A DNA stretch of 64,000 nt from Scolanthus callimorphus (lineage: Eukaryota; Cnidaria; Anthozoa; Actiniaria; Edwardsiidae): positions 26,969,532-27,033,531 of the forward strand of contig CM066912.1 in the NCBI GenBank assembly GCA_033964015.1. Reading direction: 5' to 3'. A model generated the notes under the pieces. The model made no database searches, was not told the origin of the DNA, and saw only the letters and a list, made by a program, of their open reading frames with translations. Below, one piece after another: positions 10,320-21,809 of this stretch (positions are counted from its first letter, which is position 1; every line of letters begins with the position of its first letter). The position numbers and the translations under genes are program-made.

Positions 10320-12280
10320 AGAGTGATCTGACTTCAAGTTAATATAATCCTTCATATTACAATCCGTATACACCGAATTCATAATTCACTCTTTCCAGAT
10401 AAAGATGAAAAGAGACTTTAATTTCAGTCAAAAAATCATGCTCTTCAAGAGATTACTCCAGACTACAAATGTTCTGAAAACTTCGTAACATTAGGAGCTA
10501 AAACATGCAGAGATTTGTATTGAATTTTCGTTAGAAGCCTTACTAGCCTCGTTTTGGTGTATTTAGACTACTTCAGATGCTTATATTATATCTTGTCCAT
10601 TTTTCACTGGTTTCAGTTCAACTCAACACATCTTTTAGAAGCCATCACATGCTATACCTTTTAATAATTTTCCTTTCAAAATCTCTAATAGCTTTAAATT
10701 TTTAATGCCTTATGCAAATGAGAAGCGGCCATTATGAATAAGGCCATTTACTCGAAAAGGCGACGCGCCAGATTAACCGCCGGCGTCGAATAAGCGCCAT
10801 ACGTACTTGGGAGTACGGGTACATGCCCGTAGAGCGAGGGAAGGCGGCGTGGCTCCCCCAGACTTTCCCAAGCATCCCCAAAAGTTGTCACTTCGCTACA
10901 TTGGCCTGTACTGTTAAGATAAAGGCCGAACCTCGCACAAGGTTTCTTGTTGACGCAAGGATAGGCAAAAGTTGGGATGACATTAAATTCATTAACTCAA
11001 GTTTAGGTCTTTTTAAAATCAATGAATGTTTATTATTGTAAATTATACGCTTGTCTAGCCTATAGTTAAAAGCCATAATACTTCCGAATGGTATACTGCA
11101 GAATATCCCACTTGTCTCTGACTCTTGTATTGTGCGAGTCTGAGACATTCTGTAGTATGCCACTAGAAAGCATTCTATTATATACTATTATAACTATTAT
11201 ATACTGTACACAACAATTCGTGTTCAAGATAAAATTTGCTATTCACAAACACAGCACATCATAATATTTGTATTCAATACATTCATACCTGTGATTGGTG
11301 ATCGTGAGTCATGAGTGTAAATTATCTTTAATGGTGCAGGGTGCCCTCCCTTGAGATAACAGGACAACTTGATTCATAAAGCTCACCTAGTACACCGTGC
11401 TGTGTTGAGGTGGCGGTTTATATGTGAATATAACGTGAAAGCATTTTTGTGTCCTGGTGAAAATGCAATTGGCATCATCTTGAATGTACTCGCATGATGA
11501 TGGTGTACATGAGGATGGCGCGACTTGAGGATGTACTTGCATTACATAACCATCGAGTACTGTAAAGAATGTGGTTGATGAGGAACGTCGTTGTTACATT
11601 TAGACTCGCAAGCATGGTGAAAATACAATTGGCGCCATCTTGATGATAAGTTTTCGATTCACCCTTCTCTCCCTCTACATTGTCTTGCACAATAATGGCT
11701 TGACAGAGCTTGGATGTAATTGGACTTAGAGTTGATCATGATACGTCTTATAAGAATAAAGTATCAAGCGATTTTGAGGCACTTCCAGCATATTTCATCG
11801 TAATTGTTCATATTACAACTACTAAAACCATAGAGATTTTCAATGTACATGTACTTGCACGAAAATGGTGCGAATTGAGTGCTGTATTGACGCCGTTACA
11901 TTCGCACGCATTAAGATGGTACACATTGTGAATGTACTTGCATAGGATGGTGCGTCTTGAGAATGTACTTGCACTGCACACGCTTTGATGATGCGGTTGA
12001 TGCAGGACAACGTTGTTACATTCGCAAGCATAAGCATGGTGTGTCTTGAGGATGTACTCAAGTTACACCCGCATTGGATGCTGTATAGAACGTGGTTAAT
12101 GCAGAACAACAAAGTTACATTCGCATGCATAAGCATGATGCAAATTTAGAGTGTCTTTGCATAAGGATGTTACATCTTGAGGATGTACTTATAAGCATTG
12201 ATAGCTGTATATTTGCATGTCTGTTTCATATAATTACAGTATTGGCTTTCTTAAAAGAGACTTGGATCCCAGGTTTTATT
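10320..12280. other. Intergenic region between PLA2-2 and the zinc-finger gene
   Basis: No coding exon recognised. It contains a small palindrome at about 11095-11155 (inverted CAGAAT...GTCTCTGACTC) and the degenerate minisatellite described separately. The open frames across 10823-12300 follow the repeats and have no recognisable domains. Confidence 0.5.
11475..12190. repeat. Degenerate minisatellite, unit about 100 bp
   Basis: Recurring modules: CTTGAGGATGTACTTGCA, GTTACATTCGCAAGCAT, GCATGGTG and a GGTTGATGCAGGACAACG segment. They repeat in the same order at least five times with many substitutions, so the array is old. It lies just downstream of the zinc-finger gene on the minus strand. 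Confidence 0.7.
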
Positions 12281-15200
12281 TTAGCCACATGAATGCTTTT
12301 TAGCCATATGTGTTTTCAACGAGTACCTATTAATAAATACCTTGTTGCATTGCTGGCATTGAAAAGAAAACTTACCAGTGTGTATATCCATATGGTTATT
12401 TAAGTATTCTCTTCGACAGAAATCCTTTCCGCATATTTCACAGTTCCATCTCTCTTTGTTGTGGACTTGTTTGATGTGCCTCATTAAAGTACGAGGAGAG
12501 AGGAAATATTTATTGCAAATCTCACAACAGTTGGAGTCCTCCGAATTGGCCTTTTCGTGATACTCAAGCCGGCCAGTAGTAAGGAGCTTACCTTTACTGC
12601 ATTGAAAATTCTTCTGTTTTCCAGTGTAATGGGATTTAAAATGCTTTTTATGGCAGTGCTTATAAGAGAAGTTCTTCCCACAGACATGGCAAGGGAACCT
12701 GTTCTTCTTTCCATTTGACCTACTTGCAGCTCTTAATATGTTTTCTGTTTTCATATGATCATCTTTACACAATTCAACAGCAGAGGTCACAATATGTGGC
12801 AATGGTTCATGACCATGGTTATTTAAATCATCATGTGTATGAGTAATTTCGTTAGCTTTAAGATCATTGTCTGAAACCAACACTGAACACTCATTTCCAT
12901 TTGTACTCTTGGTTGTAAGACAGCTTTCATTAACATTGTTGCTACAAAGAGCTAACACAGAACTTGTATCACTGACTTTGTTGGAACCACAAGATTTTGT
13001 ACATGTATCTTCTGACCTGCATATTTCAGCAAGAGCACGTCCATTACTTCTGAATTCATCAGAATTTTGTTGAGCTATCTCAACAACAGTAGCTGACTTG
13101 TTGTAGAAATCTCTTGATGATTTGTTGCCATCATAATTACTGTTTTCTTTCAACCCACCATTTGCATCTAAATTATGAGCAAAACCATTGCCAGCTTGTT
13201 TAACCTTATCTACTTGGCAAGACATGACATTACTTGCCTTGTTTGGATTGGATTTTTTGTTTACTAACTGCCTGCTCTTGTCAAGGTTTTCTGTTGTCTC
13301 AAAATGACAAGAACTTGTATTGACAATGAATGCATTTGAACTACTTGTACCACTTTCAGTGCAGCCAAGAAAAGGTCTTTCATTCACATCACCAATATGG
13401 GCATTTTCTGAGCTAGAGTGTAGCATTTCCAGCAAAGGAATTTCCATAACATCAGCAATATTGACGTTTTCTGAACCAGAGTGAAGAGTTCCCTCACTAT
13501 TTTCTGTAAAAGTAGGTTCCAGCTTCACATGAACACCTGCTGTTGTTCCAGGAACTGAGGTTGAACTTGCAGGGAGTATAGACTCTTCACTTTGCTTTGA
13601 CAGGTGAACTATAATTTCACCATCCATTTCGCCAGGTGTACCCCTTGATAATACATCTACTGAGTCCAAAGGTGATATTATTATTCCTAGTTGTACATGA
13701 TTCTCTTCAGGGCAAATAGAGAATTCAATTCTTGCTTGTATAAGTCTCATTATATCATCAGTGGTCTCTAGTGAATCAGACTTTTCTATGTTTATAACTA
13801 TTCTTCCCACATCTTTTATGAAGCTAGAACCTATATGATTTCTCATTTCAAGTAACTCTTGTATAATGTGGTTACTACAGGATAAGTTATTAGAAGCATT
13901 TTGTTCAGATTTAATTGGCACTGAAGCACTATCCAAAGCCCTGTTGACATTCAGTGCTGCAGCATCATGATTTCCATTAATGAGTTGTTGACAAGTTGTG
14001 ACAGTTGTTAAATCATTCATTATCACTGCCTCTTGTTCATAACCAAGTATTAAATGCCTGGGAAGTCTCTGCAAAATACACAAAAAGTGACAAAAATTAG
14101 AAAACCACATTCAGAATAACAACCTTCAATATTTTAAAGATACAGTAGGAAACTGAGGGGGGAGCCCTATGAAATGTTTGTTGTTAACTACAATATTATA
14201 CATCCTCGATTTTACTCAGTTTAGCCATAGTTAATAGAGTGGAATGGTTAGGAAGCCCGGCAAACTTCAAAGGACCAACACAATAGCGTGGGCTGGATGT
14301 TAAAAGGGGCTATCACGTGATATTGACCCTGCACAATCTTTTGTTTCACCCTCATCTAATATGCATGTCTGGTTGTACACTGAATGTTACTGGCTGGATT
14401 TTGGTACTTATGTACCGTGACCCTGCACAAACAAAAGGATTCCTCTGAAAAAGTGAACAAAGACATAGTACAATAACAAGATATCAGGTTTCCTAACCAT
14501 TCTCCTCCTATAAACTATAGTTTAGCTTGACCGAGAGGCTCTGGGAATTCGACTGTATGAATTCATTAGAATATATGAATAAATTAGAACGTATTGCATC
14601 TATCTGTTGTTGAACTTTGTTCTACCTCATTGGTTCTACTGTGTTCCACATCTTTTTCCCTGCTAGCAGAGGCCTCTTTTCTCTGCAATTCTCTGAGGTT
14701 CGCGAGGAAAAGAGACCTCTGCCCTGGGTCGAAACTCGCTTTGTTTTGCTGCCGCCCACAACCTTGGGTGGTTTGCTGACCATTTCTTGAGCACACTATA
14801 TGTGCATGCATATCTACAGACGTTTTCCGCTTTGGGGCTCAAATAATGTATCAGTCAATTCCAGCGGTGACCATGCTCCCCCCTCTGCCAGTGACCAAAT
14901 TGATGTTCTGTTTTCGAGAACCCTGAAGAGAACCCTTTTAGGGGAATCTTTTCACACGTATCTTGTTCAAGGAGAGAGAGTAAAAGAAAGTCTGCGTGCA
15001 AGGAATGCAAGGCAAATTAAACAACCGCGATTTCTTTCAGTTCTTCGATTCATTCGGTCGTTTTTTGCCACTGAAATAAGCATTCTCGCCAAACGAAGCA
15101 AGCAATTTCGCTGGAATTCAATAGAATATTGTTAATTCCGTCCTTCTGCAATATACAACGAAAACCAGCTTTTAAAACCTGCAAAATAAACTGATCAAAA

Positions 15201-15520
15201 TAAAATACTCACCTTCCACAGAAATCGACGACAGAAACCGTAGTACTGAAGCAAAGGCTCATGGGAAATATGTTTGTGGTACCCCTGTGGTAGCCCATAA
15301 TGCATTTAGGCGTTGATAAACAAAGTTGATTCGGATCGTCGGTACTTTGACATACGGTGAGTGGATCAGTGTTTTGACAGTTTTCACCAATTTTTATCCC
15401 AAAAACATAACGAAATACCTTTGCAACGTGTTTAGTTGTGTATTGATGGAATAATTCAGTCAATAATCCCTTAGAAATTAAGGAAAATTTAGATGTTGCT
15501 CTTTCATGAGACGAATTCAT
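12281..15520 (-). CDS. C2H2 zinc-finger protein (2 coding exons)
   Basis: Probable nuclear DNA-binding protein. Coding exons: 15520-15213 (308 nt) and 14066-12281 (1786 nt). The sum is 2094 nt, or 697 residues. The donor is AG|GTGAGT; the acceptor that keeps the frame is TTGCAGAG|ACTTCC, two bases inside an alternative CAG. The first exon has Cys/His-containing sequence of unknown family. Residues about 110-540 are a Ser/Asn/Glu-rich, low-complexity linker. The last ~140 residues hold five C2H2 positions: CHVCGKNF..., a degenerate second, CEICNKYF..., CEICGKDF... and CQQCNKVF.... In the second position the second Cys of the CxxC pair is Gly and the final His is replaced, so it should not bind zinc. 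The gene is transcribed away from the + strand zinc-finger gene. No orthologue is recognised. Confidence 0.8.
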
Positions 15521-16222
15521 TCACAAACAAAGCGCGGGGCGGCGTGTCTTTTCATCAAACGTTCGGCGGCAGATGGTTCGAAACGTGGAATATAACGCAT
15601 CGGAAATGTGATCGATCAGAAAGCAACACGAAATAGAAATAGAAAATGTGCCGCAAGAGAGAGTAATGATAGTGTCTTAGCAGAACTGACTCAAAAATGC
15701 ATTCATAGCATGATCGCAGGCAGCATAATAGTTATTCACGTTATGTAAATTTTAAATTTCCTCCTCGGGCCGAACATTGCATCAAAAGAAGCCGCCGATA
15801 TGCTACACGATGGCGTGAAAATTAATAACTTCCCTTTTACAGTTCTAGCAAGTACAAGAAAAAATAATTATAAGCAGTGAAAGAGAGTAAAATAAAAGTT
15901 AAAACAGAAGGCTCACTTTCCTTTATAATTTTTCACCAATTTTATTCCTTTCTGCATGATTTTTGGTTTGAGTAATTTGCATTGTGTGGTTCCAAAAAAT
16001 ATCCATACCCCCCCCCCGACGGAAGGGTGTTGAAAAGTGACCCCCCACCCCTCTGGAATTTCCGAAGAAAAATACAGTATTTGTATGGAAAAGATCAGGT
16101 AAATTGACCCCCCACCCCTCCGGAATTTCCAATCCCTTCCGTAGGGGGTATGGATAATTTCTGGAAACACACATTAGGAAATAAACAATGGTGAAAAAAC
16201 TGAACAGCAGTCTGATTTGCAG
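15521..16222. promoter_or_regulatory. Shared upstream region of divergent zinc-finger genes
   Basis: About 700 bp between the minus-strand start codon (15520) and the first recognised coding exon of the plus-strand gene (16223). The part nearest 15520 is CpG-rich (GCGCGGGGCGGCGTG...), fitting a bidirectional promoter. A C-tract foldback repeat occupies about 15985-16168; a second copy with the same ends lies at 60650-60945. Confidence 0.5.
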
Positions 16223-16246
16223 GGTTTAGATGCAACTGCTCTAGAT

Positions 16247-19200
16247 ATGGAACCAGAAGTAGTTGCCATGGCAATGGATGATGTCAAAGTAGAAGTGGCC
16301 TTTTGTTACACTCTGTCAACGGGAGAACATGTTGGCTCTTACACACCAGGCTGCAAACTTTGTGTGAGTTTTTTCTGATTTTGAAAAAAAAATGCTACAA
16401 ATATACCTCTGTGGATGTTACGTGGGCGAAATATCACTGGTCCAGTAAATAGACTTGACTCCTACTTGTAGTGTGGGAGAGGTGACAGCTACAATGATCC
16501 ATGCTTTCTTAGGATTAAATGGGTGTAAGCCACTGACTTGGGGGAGAGAATAGGCATTTTGCACTAGAGGTCACGTGACCCGGCCACCCTTAAATTGAGC
16601 AGCTTTACACAAATGATGCCCAGGAATGAAAAGAGCATATTGATTTTAGTGAGAAGCCCAAATTTCAGCCACCTACAATGCAAACTCAAAGAATGGGATC
16701 AAAAATAAAACTTGCTTTGTTAATAGGGTTTGTATGATTGGTTTGCAAGCCAATCCAATCATACAAATCCTTGTAAAATAAGCAGTTTGGTTTTTGCTCT
16801 CCCTCTTCGCTCATACATCATATAGAGCTGAAACTCTGGCTTTTTACTTAACATGAATAATGCTCTTTCATTTCTGAGCATTATTTTGGTGAAGCTGCTC
16901 ATTTTATGGATGACTGGTCACGTGACCTCTAGTGCAAAATGCCTATTCTGTTAATAGCTCCTAACAGTTACAGTTACAGTTTTATATGTCCCGGGTGGGA
17001 TGGCAGGATCCCGCTAAGGCGGGATGTCCACTAATCCCAGGCGGGATCCCGGTGGGATCCCGTCTTTCCCAGATGGGATCACGACTGGTGAAAAGGCGGG
17101 ATCCCGCCCAATCCCAGGCGGGATCCCGTCTATGTTTTTACATGGGTAACAGTTACATATTTTAGTTCATATATTTTGGATCTGACCAATCATACTTGAG
17201 CTGTACCATTAAAGCGTCAACCACCTCTCTCCTCTGAACCCTTGCAGCAGTCCCAGGGAGGTACTTTGGGTGCAGATGTACCCCCTTTGTGATACAAATA
17301 ATATGAAAATTGCTGTCCTAATGACTGGGCTCTAGCAGCTCTATTGACAGATCTGGCTTTTCAGACCAGAAATACACCCCAGTTTAGGGGCATAGCCAGG
17401 AATTTTGGTTGGGGCAGATAGTGAAAACATGGGACAAAAATTTTCACATTTCCTCCAGCAAATACAGTAAATGTATGGGAAATCTCCCGAGAAAGGGGGG
17501 GCTGTGGCCCCCTGCCCCCCTCCCCTGGCTACGCTCCTGCAGTTTCCAAAACCTTGGATCTGCTTCTGCCTTGTGATAAGAATGGACTGAGGTATTCTTG
17601 AACGAGGTTTTTACTGGTCAGGATGACTTTTTACTTATTTCCACAGGAAACCCGTAAAGACCAAGAAACAACAGAGCCTATTGAAGAACATTTTGAGGAT
17701 CAGCAAAGCGAAAAACAGGAGAGCGAGGAAACTCAAGGTGATCAAATGAAACATCACAGAGTGAGGACGATGGAATAGAATGCAATAAAAAAATCAAGGA
17801 TCTTAGTGACGATGAGGGGGAAATGAAAATACAATTATTTGAAAGAATAGACAACAAAAGTTCTGAGGTTTCATCTGGTGGTCAAGTTGAAAAACAAATT
17901 GAGGAGAATTCAACAGGAGAACAAGATTTGGCTATGAGTACAGAAACTGGTACCCAGGACAGTCAATCAAGTGTCTGTTATCGGCCAGTCAGTGACGAAG
18001 AGGCCTGGAAAGCAAAATTTGATTCTGAGAAACACAAACCATTTTGGTGCACTGTCTGTGGAAAGGCCTTTTATCAACAAAAAGAACTGAGAGAGCACTC
18101 GCGAGCACATTTAGGAGACCGCCCTTATTATTGTCAAATATGTGGAAAACCTTTCGCTATACAAGTAATTTATCATACCATCTCCGTACACATTCCGATG
18201 AGAAGCCATTCAAGTGCAAATTGTGTGACAAGACGTTTCGTCACGCAACATCACTAGATTATCATAATAAGATTCATACAGGGGAGTATCCATTCAAGTG
18301 TGAGATCTGTAATAAGGGATTCAGGCAGAAAATGTCAATGAAATACCATGTACGGACTCATACTGTTCCAAGACCCATGAAATGTGACCAGGTGAGTAAT
18401 AATAATATCTCTAATAATAATATCTCATACTATCATACTATGGCCCAATGTTGTGACCATGGCGGTCGCCAATTGCTGCTAGATTTAGGGTTTGGCAAGC
18501 AAAAATTTCAGCCTAGTCACCAAATGACAATTAACCTTTCCAGTCCGTAGGTTTTACCAGTCTGTAGGTTTTTTTAAAAAATGCCCTTCTCAAAATTAGC
18601 TGTTAACCAGATTGCTTTATGGCGATCAAACTTTTTGGCGACCAGGATTTCTTATTTAAGCACCAATGGCACGTCTAGAAAAAAATGTCAGGCCCTGTTT
18701 TCTCCCTGTTCTGGTCAACCAAACAATCTGGGCCAAACAGGTTCTTGCCATGTTTCGCCTAGTGCAGTCGATATACCCACAACCATTGAATTGGCCCTGA
18801 AAGGTCTCCCTGTTCCGGTCAACAAACTTGCCATTTTTCACCTAGTGCAGTTGACTGTTTTTTTGTCGCAACAAAAAGGAAACTGCACTAAGTGACGACA
18901 CTAGGCGAAACGGGGCAAGGACCTGATTGGACAAGATAGCTTGGCTGATGACGATCAGAACAATCCGAAATGAAACCATGTTTTTGAGCCCCCCCACCCC
19001 CCTTGTGCAGTCCAATTGAGAGGAATTTCGTTTAAAATATGTAGATTTCGTCAGAGGAATACAATTATATCAAGTAGGTGATTGGTGTTTTGTTCTATAA
19101 ATTGCAGTGTGGCGCAGCATTCCGTCACGCAAGCTCTCTTGCAGACCATCGCCACAAGCACAGCGGGGAGAAGAAGTTCAAATGCGATATCTGCGGCAAG

Positions 19201-19785
19201 GCGTTTTACAAACGGAGCAACTTGAATCGACATCTAACTTCCCACGATGACACCAAACGATTCCAATGTCAAGTCTGCGAAAAAATGTTCCGTCAGAGAT
19301 ACAGTCTCGTCAAGCATACGCGCCTCCATTCACGCGAAAGACTGCCGGAATGCAAGCACTGTAAGCTTAAGTTTGACGACCCTAGCGCGCTCTACTACCA
19401 CAAGAAAGAACATTCAGTGGAGCGACCTTTCAAATGTGATGAATGTGGGAAAGGATTTACACAAAAAGGATCGTTAAAAGACCATCGTCGGGTACACACT
19501 GGGGAGAAGCCCTTTAGTTGCTCTCTTTGTGAGGCTTGCTTTCCACAGAAAAGCAGTTTAACAAGACACATGGTTACGCATGCGTACGAGGAGGCTGTCA
19601 AGGCAAACGTGCCTATCGAGGTCGCGAAACCTCATCAGTGTAACTCGTGTGGAAACCGGTTTCACCAGAAAAGCGGGTTAAGCAGGCACTTGAAGACGCA
19701 TTGGAAGAAAGCCACAAAGACAGGGAAATCCGAAGGAAAGGTTAAAACTGAAGAAAGTGTGGAAAAATCAAAGGGTAGCGGTTAG
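16247..19785 (+). CDS. C2H2 zinc-finger protein with 11 fingers, two 1-base frame breaks
   Basis: Probable DNA-binding transcription regulator. Coding exons: 16223-16363 (first in-frame ATG 16247; an upstream exon is possible), 17647-18391 and 19108-19785, all phase 0 with GT-AG borders. The N-terminal part is acidic and Glu/Gln/Ser-rich. Eleven C2H2 fingers follow, with TGEKP-type linkers weakly kept: four on exon 2, a fifth split by intron 2 inside its CxxC pair (CDQ|CGAAF), and six on exon 3. The tail is Lys/Glu/Ser-rich. The frame is broken twice, at the A run 17744-17746 and the T run 18152-18154. In both, one missing base shifts into an early stop, and protein similarity (intact finger spacing) resumes in the next frame. 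No other damage is seen, so assembly error is likelier than a pseudogene. Confidence 0.78.
16547..16950. mobile_element. MITE with TCACGTGACC-bearing inverted ends
   Basis: The left end (AGAATAGGCATTTTGCACTA then GGTCACGTGACC) is matched in reverse complement at about 16917-16950. An internal arm (GAGCAGCTT...) also pairs. It lies in intron 1 of the plus-strand zinc-finger gene; a relative with GTCACGTGAC ends sits at about 20490-20735. Confidence 0.75.
16985..17135. repeat. GGCGGGATCCC short repeat cluster
   Basis: At least six copies of (G)GCGGGATCCC or GGTGGGATCCC in both orientations within about 150 bp, in intron 1 of the zinc-finger gene. Confidence 0.7.
17392..17540. mobile_element. 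Small foldback MITE with GCATAGCCAGG / CCTGGCTACGC ends
   Basis: The inverted ends bracket about 150 bp. The same end motif bounds another element at about 42293-42536 in the kinase gene, and fragments occur elsewhere. Confidence 0.6.
18470..19080. other. Intron 2 of the + strand zinc-finger gene, repeat-rich
   Basis: Holds repeated CCTGTTCTGGTCAAC / CGCCTAGTGCAGT segments at about 18690-18860 and an inverted copy (CACTAGGCGAAACGGGGCAAGG) at about 18899-18921. No exon seen. Confidence 0.5.
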
Positions 19786-21315
19786 ATTCAGAGCCTCAGT
19801 CAGGCGCCATTTTGTCAACCTAGCAACATACCACGTCGGAAAAAGCATCTATTTCCATCGGCTGATCTGGGGAATGTAATGCGATATTGTCGATTGAATT
19901 CGGAAAATCAAATAAAATTTCTACATGTAATTCGTCGTCTTAAATATACAGGGCAAAGTTACTCATTATTTTTTTTTCTTAATAGAGGGCAAAATTACTT
20001 TTGCTGTGATTGGCTTTGGCTGTTGGCTTTGCAGTCAAAACGTGCGCTGCATTTTGTCAGCAATCCAGAGCGGACATGACCTAATTAAATGACTAACTTA
20101 GCCATTTAAGCAATATAAACTTACGATTCCGTATACAAGTCAAAGTGTTTCTATTACCAAAAGCTTCCAAATGTGAAGAATATGACTTTTAGATATGATT
20201 TGTGTAGACTGTTTCGTATCCTACACTAAACGTTTTTAAATCGTGGATACGCGCTATATTAAATGTAATTTATTATTATTATTGATTGAACAAAGTTTGC
20301 ATAATTCCTAATCAAAGTACTAATTCTCTTTCTGTCAGCAATTATACATGACGTTTTAATCTATTAAAATAAGTGTCACAAAAAGAGACAGTTTCTTCCG
20401 TGTTGTGAAAATAGCTGTAGACGGGACCTGTGTGGAAATGCGGAAGTGAAGGATACGAAACAGTCTACACAAGTAAACATCCGAGCGCAATAGGATTTTC
20501 ACTAACTAGGTCACGTGACCCCAACTACCTCTTAACTAGATGTTTTGTCAAAATCAATTCCAGAAATACAAAGAAACAATTGACATGAGTCAGAATTAAA
20601 ATTTCAGCATTTAAAAAGTTTCAGCATTAAAATCTCTGACTTGGAGCAAATGGCAGCGTTGAATTTTCGGGATTTTATTCGAATGTTTTGGATATGGGTC
20701 ACGTGACCCAGTTAAGCGCAAGTGGCCTATTGATTCCGAGAAGGAAGTCATAATATTGGAGAAATTTACAGGTTATAGATCTCGCACAGCTGATACAACA
20801 GGAAGAAACTGTTACTTTTCAGAACACTATTGTCCATCTTCATAAACAACAAGTACATGTGACAGAGTTCGACAGTTCCTAGGAGAAGGAACGCGACGTG
20901 GACTCACAGTTGGGCCTGCTCCACTTTGTAGTTCAAAATCATTAGTCGCGGTTATACAGAGAGCCCTTAAGTTTGCGCGAAAAGACGATGCGTGTGGCCC
21001 CCGGTTCTGTTTCCCAGAAATTATTATTCCGTTCAGCAAGACCTTAATATACGCTGCCTCCGATCACCCAAGTGGCAATGTGAATAAGACCCCGTCCACA
21101 CTACACCGTTTTCAAACGAAACTGAACAATGGAAACAAATAACGAACGTCATGCAAATCTCGGACGCTGGATGAAACTTCCTATTGACCTAGAACCAGTT
21201 ATAACAGGAATAAAGTACCTAAAATAAGACTGATTAGTATGTAATCGAGTGTACTAGGGTATCATCCATCTTCCCAAGGCATCCAGTGGGCATCGTGCTA
21301 CGTATCATTCAAGCG
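19786..21315. other. Intergenic region between the zinc-finger gene and PLA2-3
   Basis: Begins with a copy of a ~220-bp dispersed repeat (CGCCATTTTGTCAACCTAGC..., about 19801-19950). Then come an element with TGTAGACTGTTTCGTATCCT ends (20206-20473) and one with TCACGTGAC ends (about 20490-20735). No coding exon seen. Confidence 0.55.
20206..20473. mobile_element. MITE with TGTAGACTGTTTCGTATCCT ends
   Basis: The 20-bp left end is matched exactly in reverse complement at 20452-20471. The interior is AT-rich with no coding potential. Confidence 0.7.
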
Positions 21316-21323
21316 CATATAAG
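21316..21323 (+). promoter_or_regulatory. TATA box of PLA2-3
   Basis: CATATAAG lies about 115 bp upstream of the start codon at 21437, with a plausible transcription start near 21350. Confidence 0.5.
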
Positions 21324-21436
21324 CAGCATGCAAAGATGTAAGAATTCACTCATCTTCAGAGTTCAAGTCAGCTCAGTATCGAAAGAGTGAAAAGGTTCAA
21401 TTTCTGGAAAGTAAGCGGACTTAGCGAAGGTTTAAA

Positions 21437-21778
21437 ATGATGTTCAAGTTAAGCGCTCTTGTGTTGTCAGCAGTACTCGTTATAACGGTAAGCCACAGAG
21501 TAGACCCTTTTTTCTATTTGTTACACGGATGATCAACATTTAACAATTAGTCGGCGACGTAAAATATCGGCGAATAGTCACCGAGACGAAGTCGAGGTGA
21601 CTAATTGTTTTAGTATAATTACTCAAGCGACTTTTAAGATTTTTGCCAAACAATCGGGTTTAGGGGTATATTTTTTAGTTTCTCGTAATAAAGTGCGCGC
21701 GCGATCCCCAATGCTTTCAATGTTATATTCACCTATAGGTGAATATTTAACAATTATTCCTCGAGCCCGAGTGGGCTC

Positions 21779-21809
<31 letters not shown>

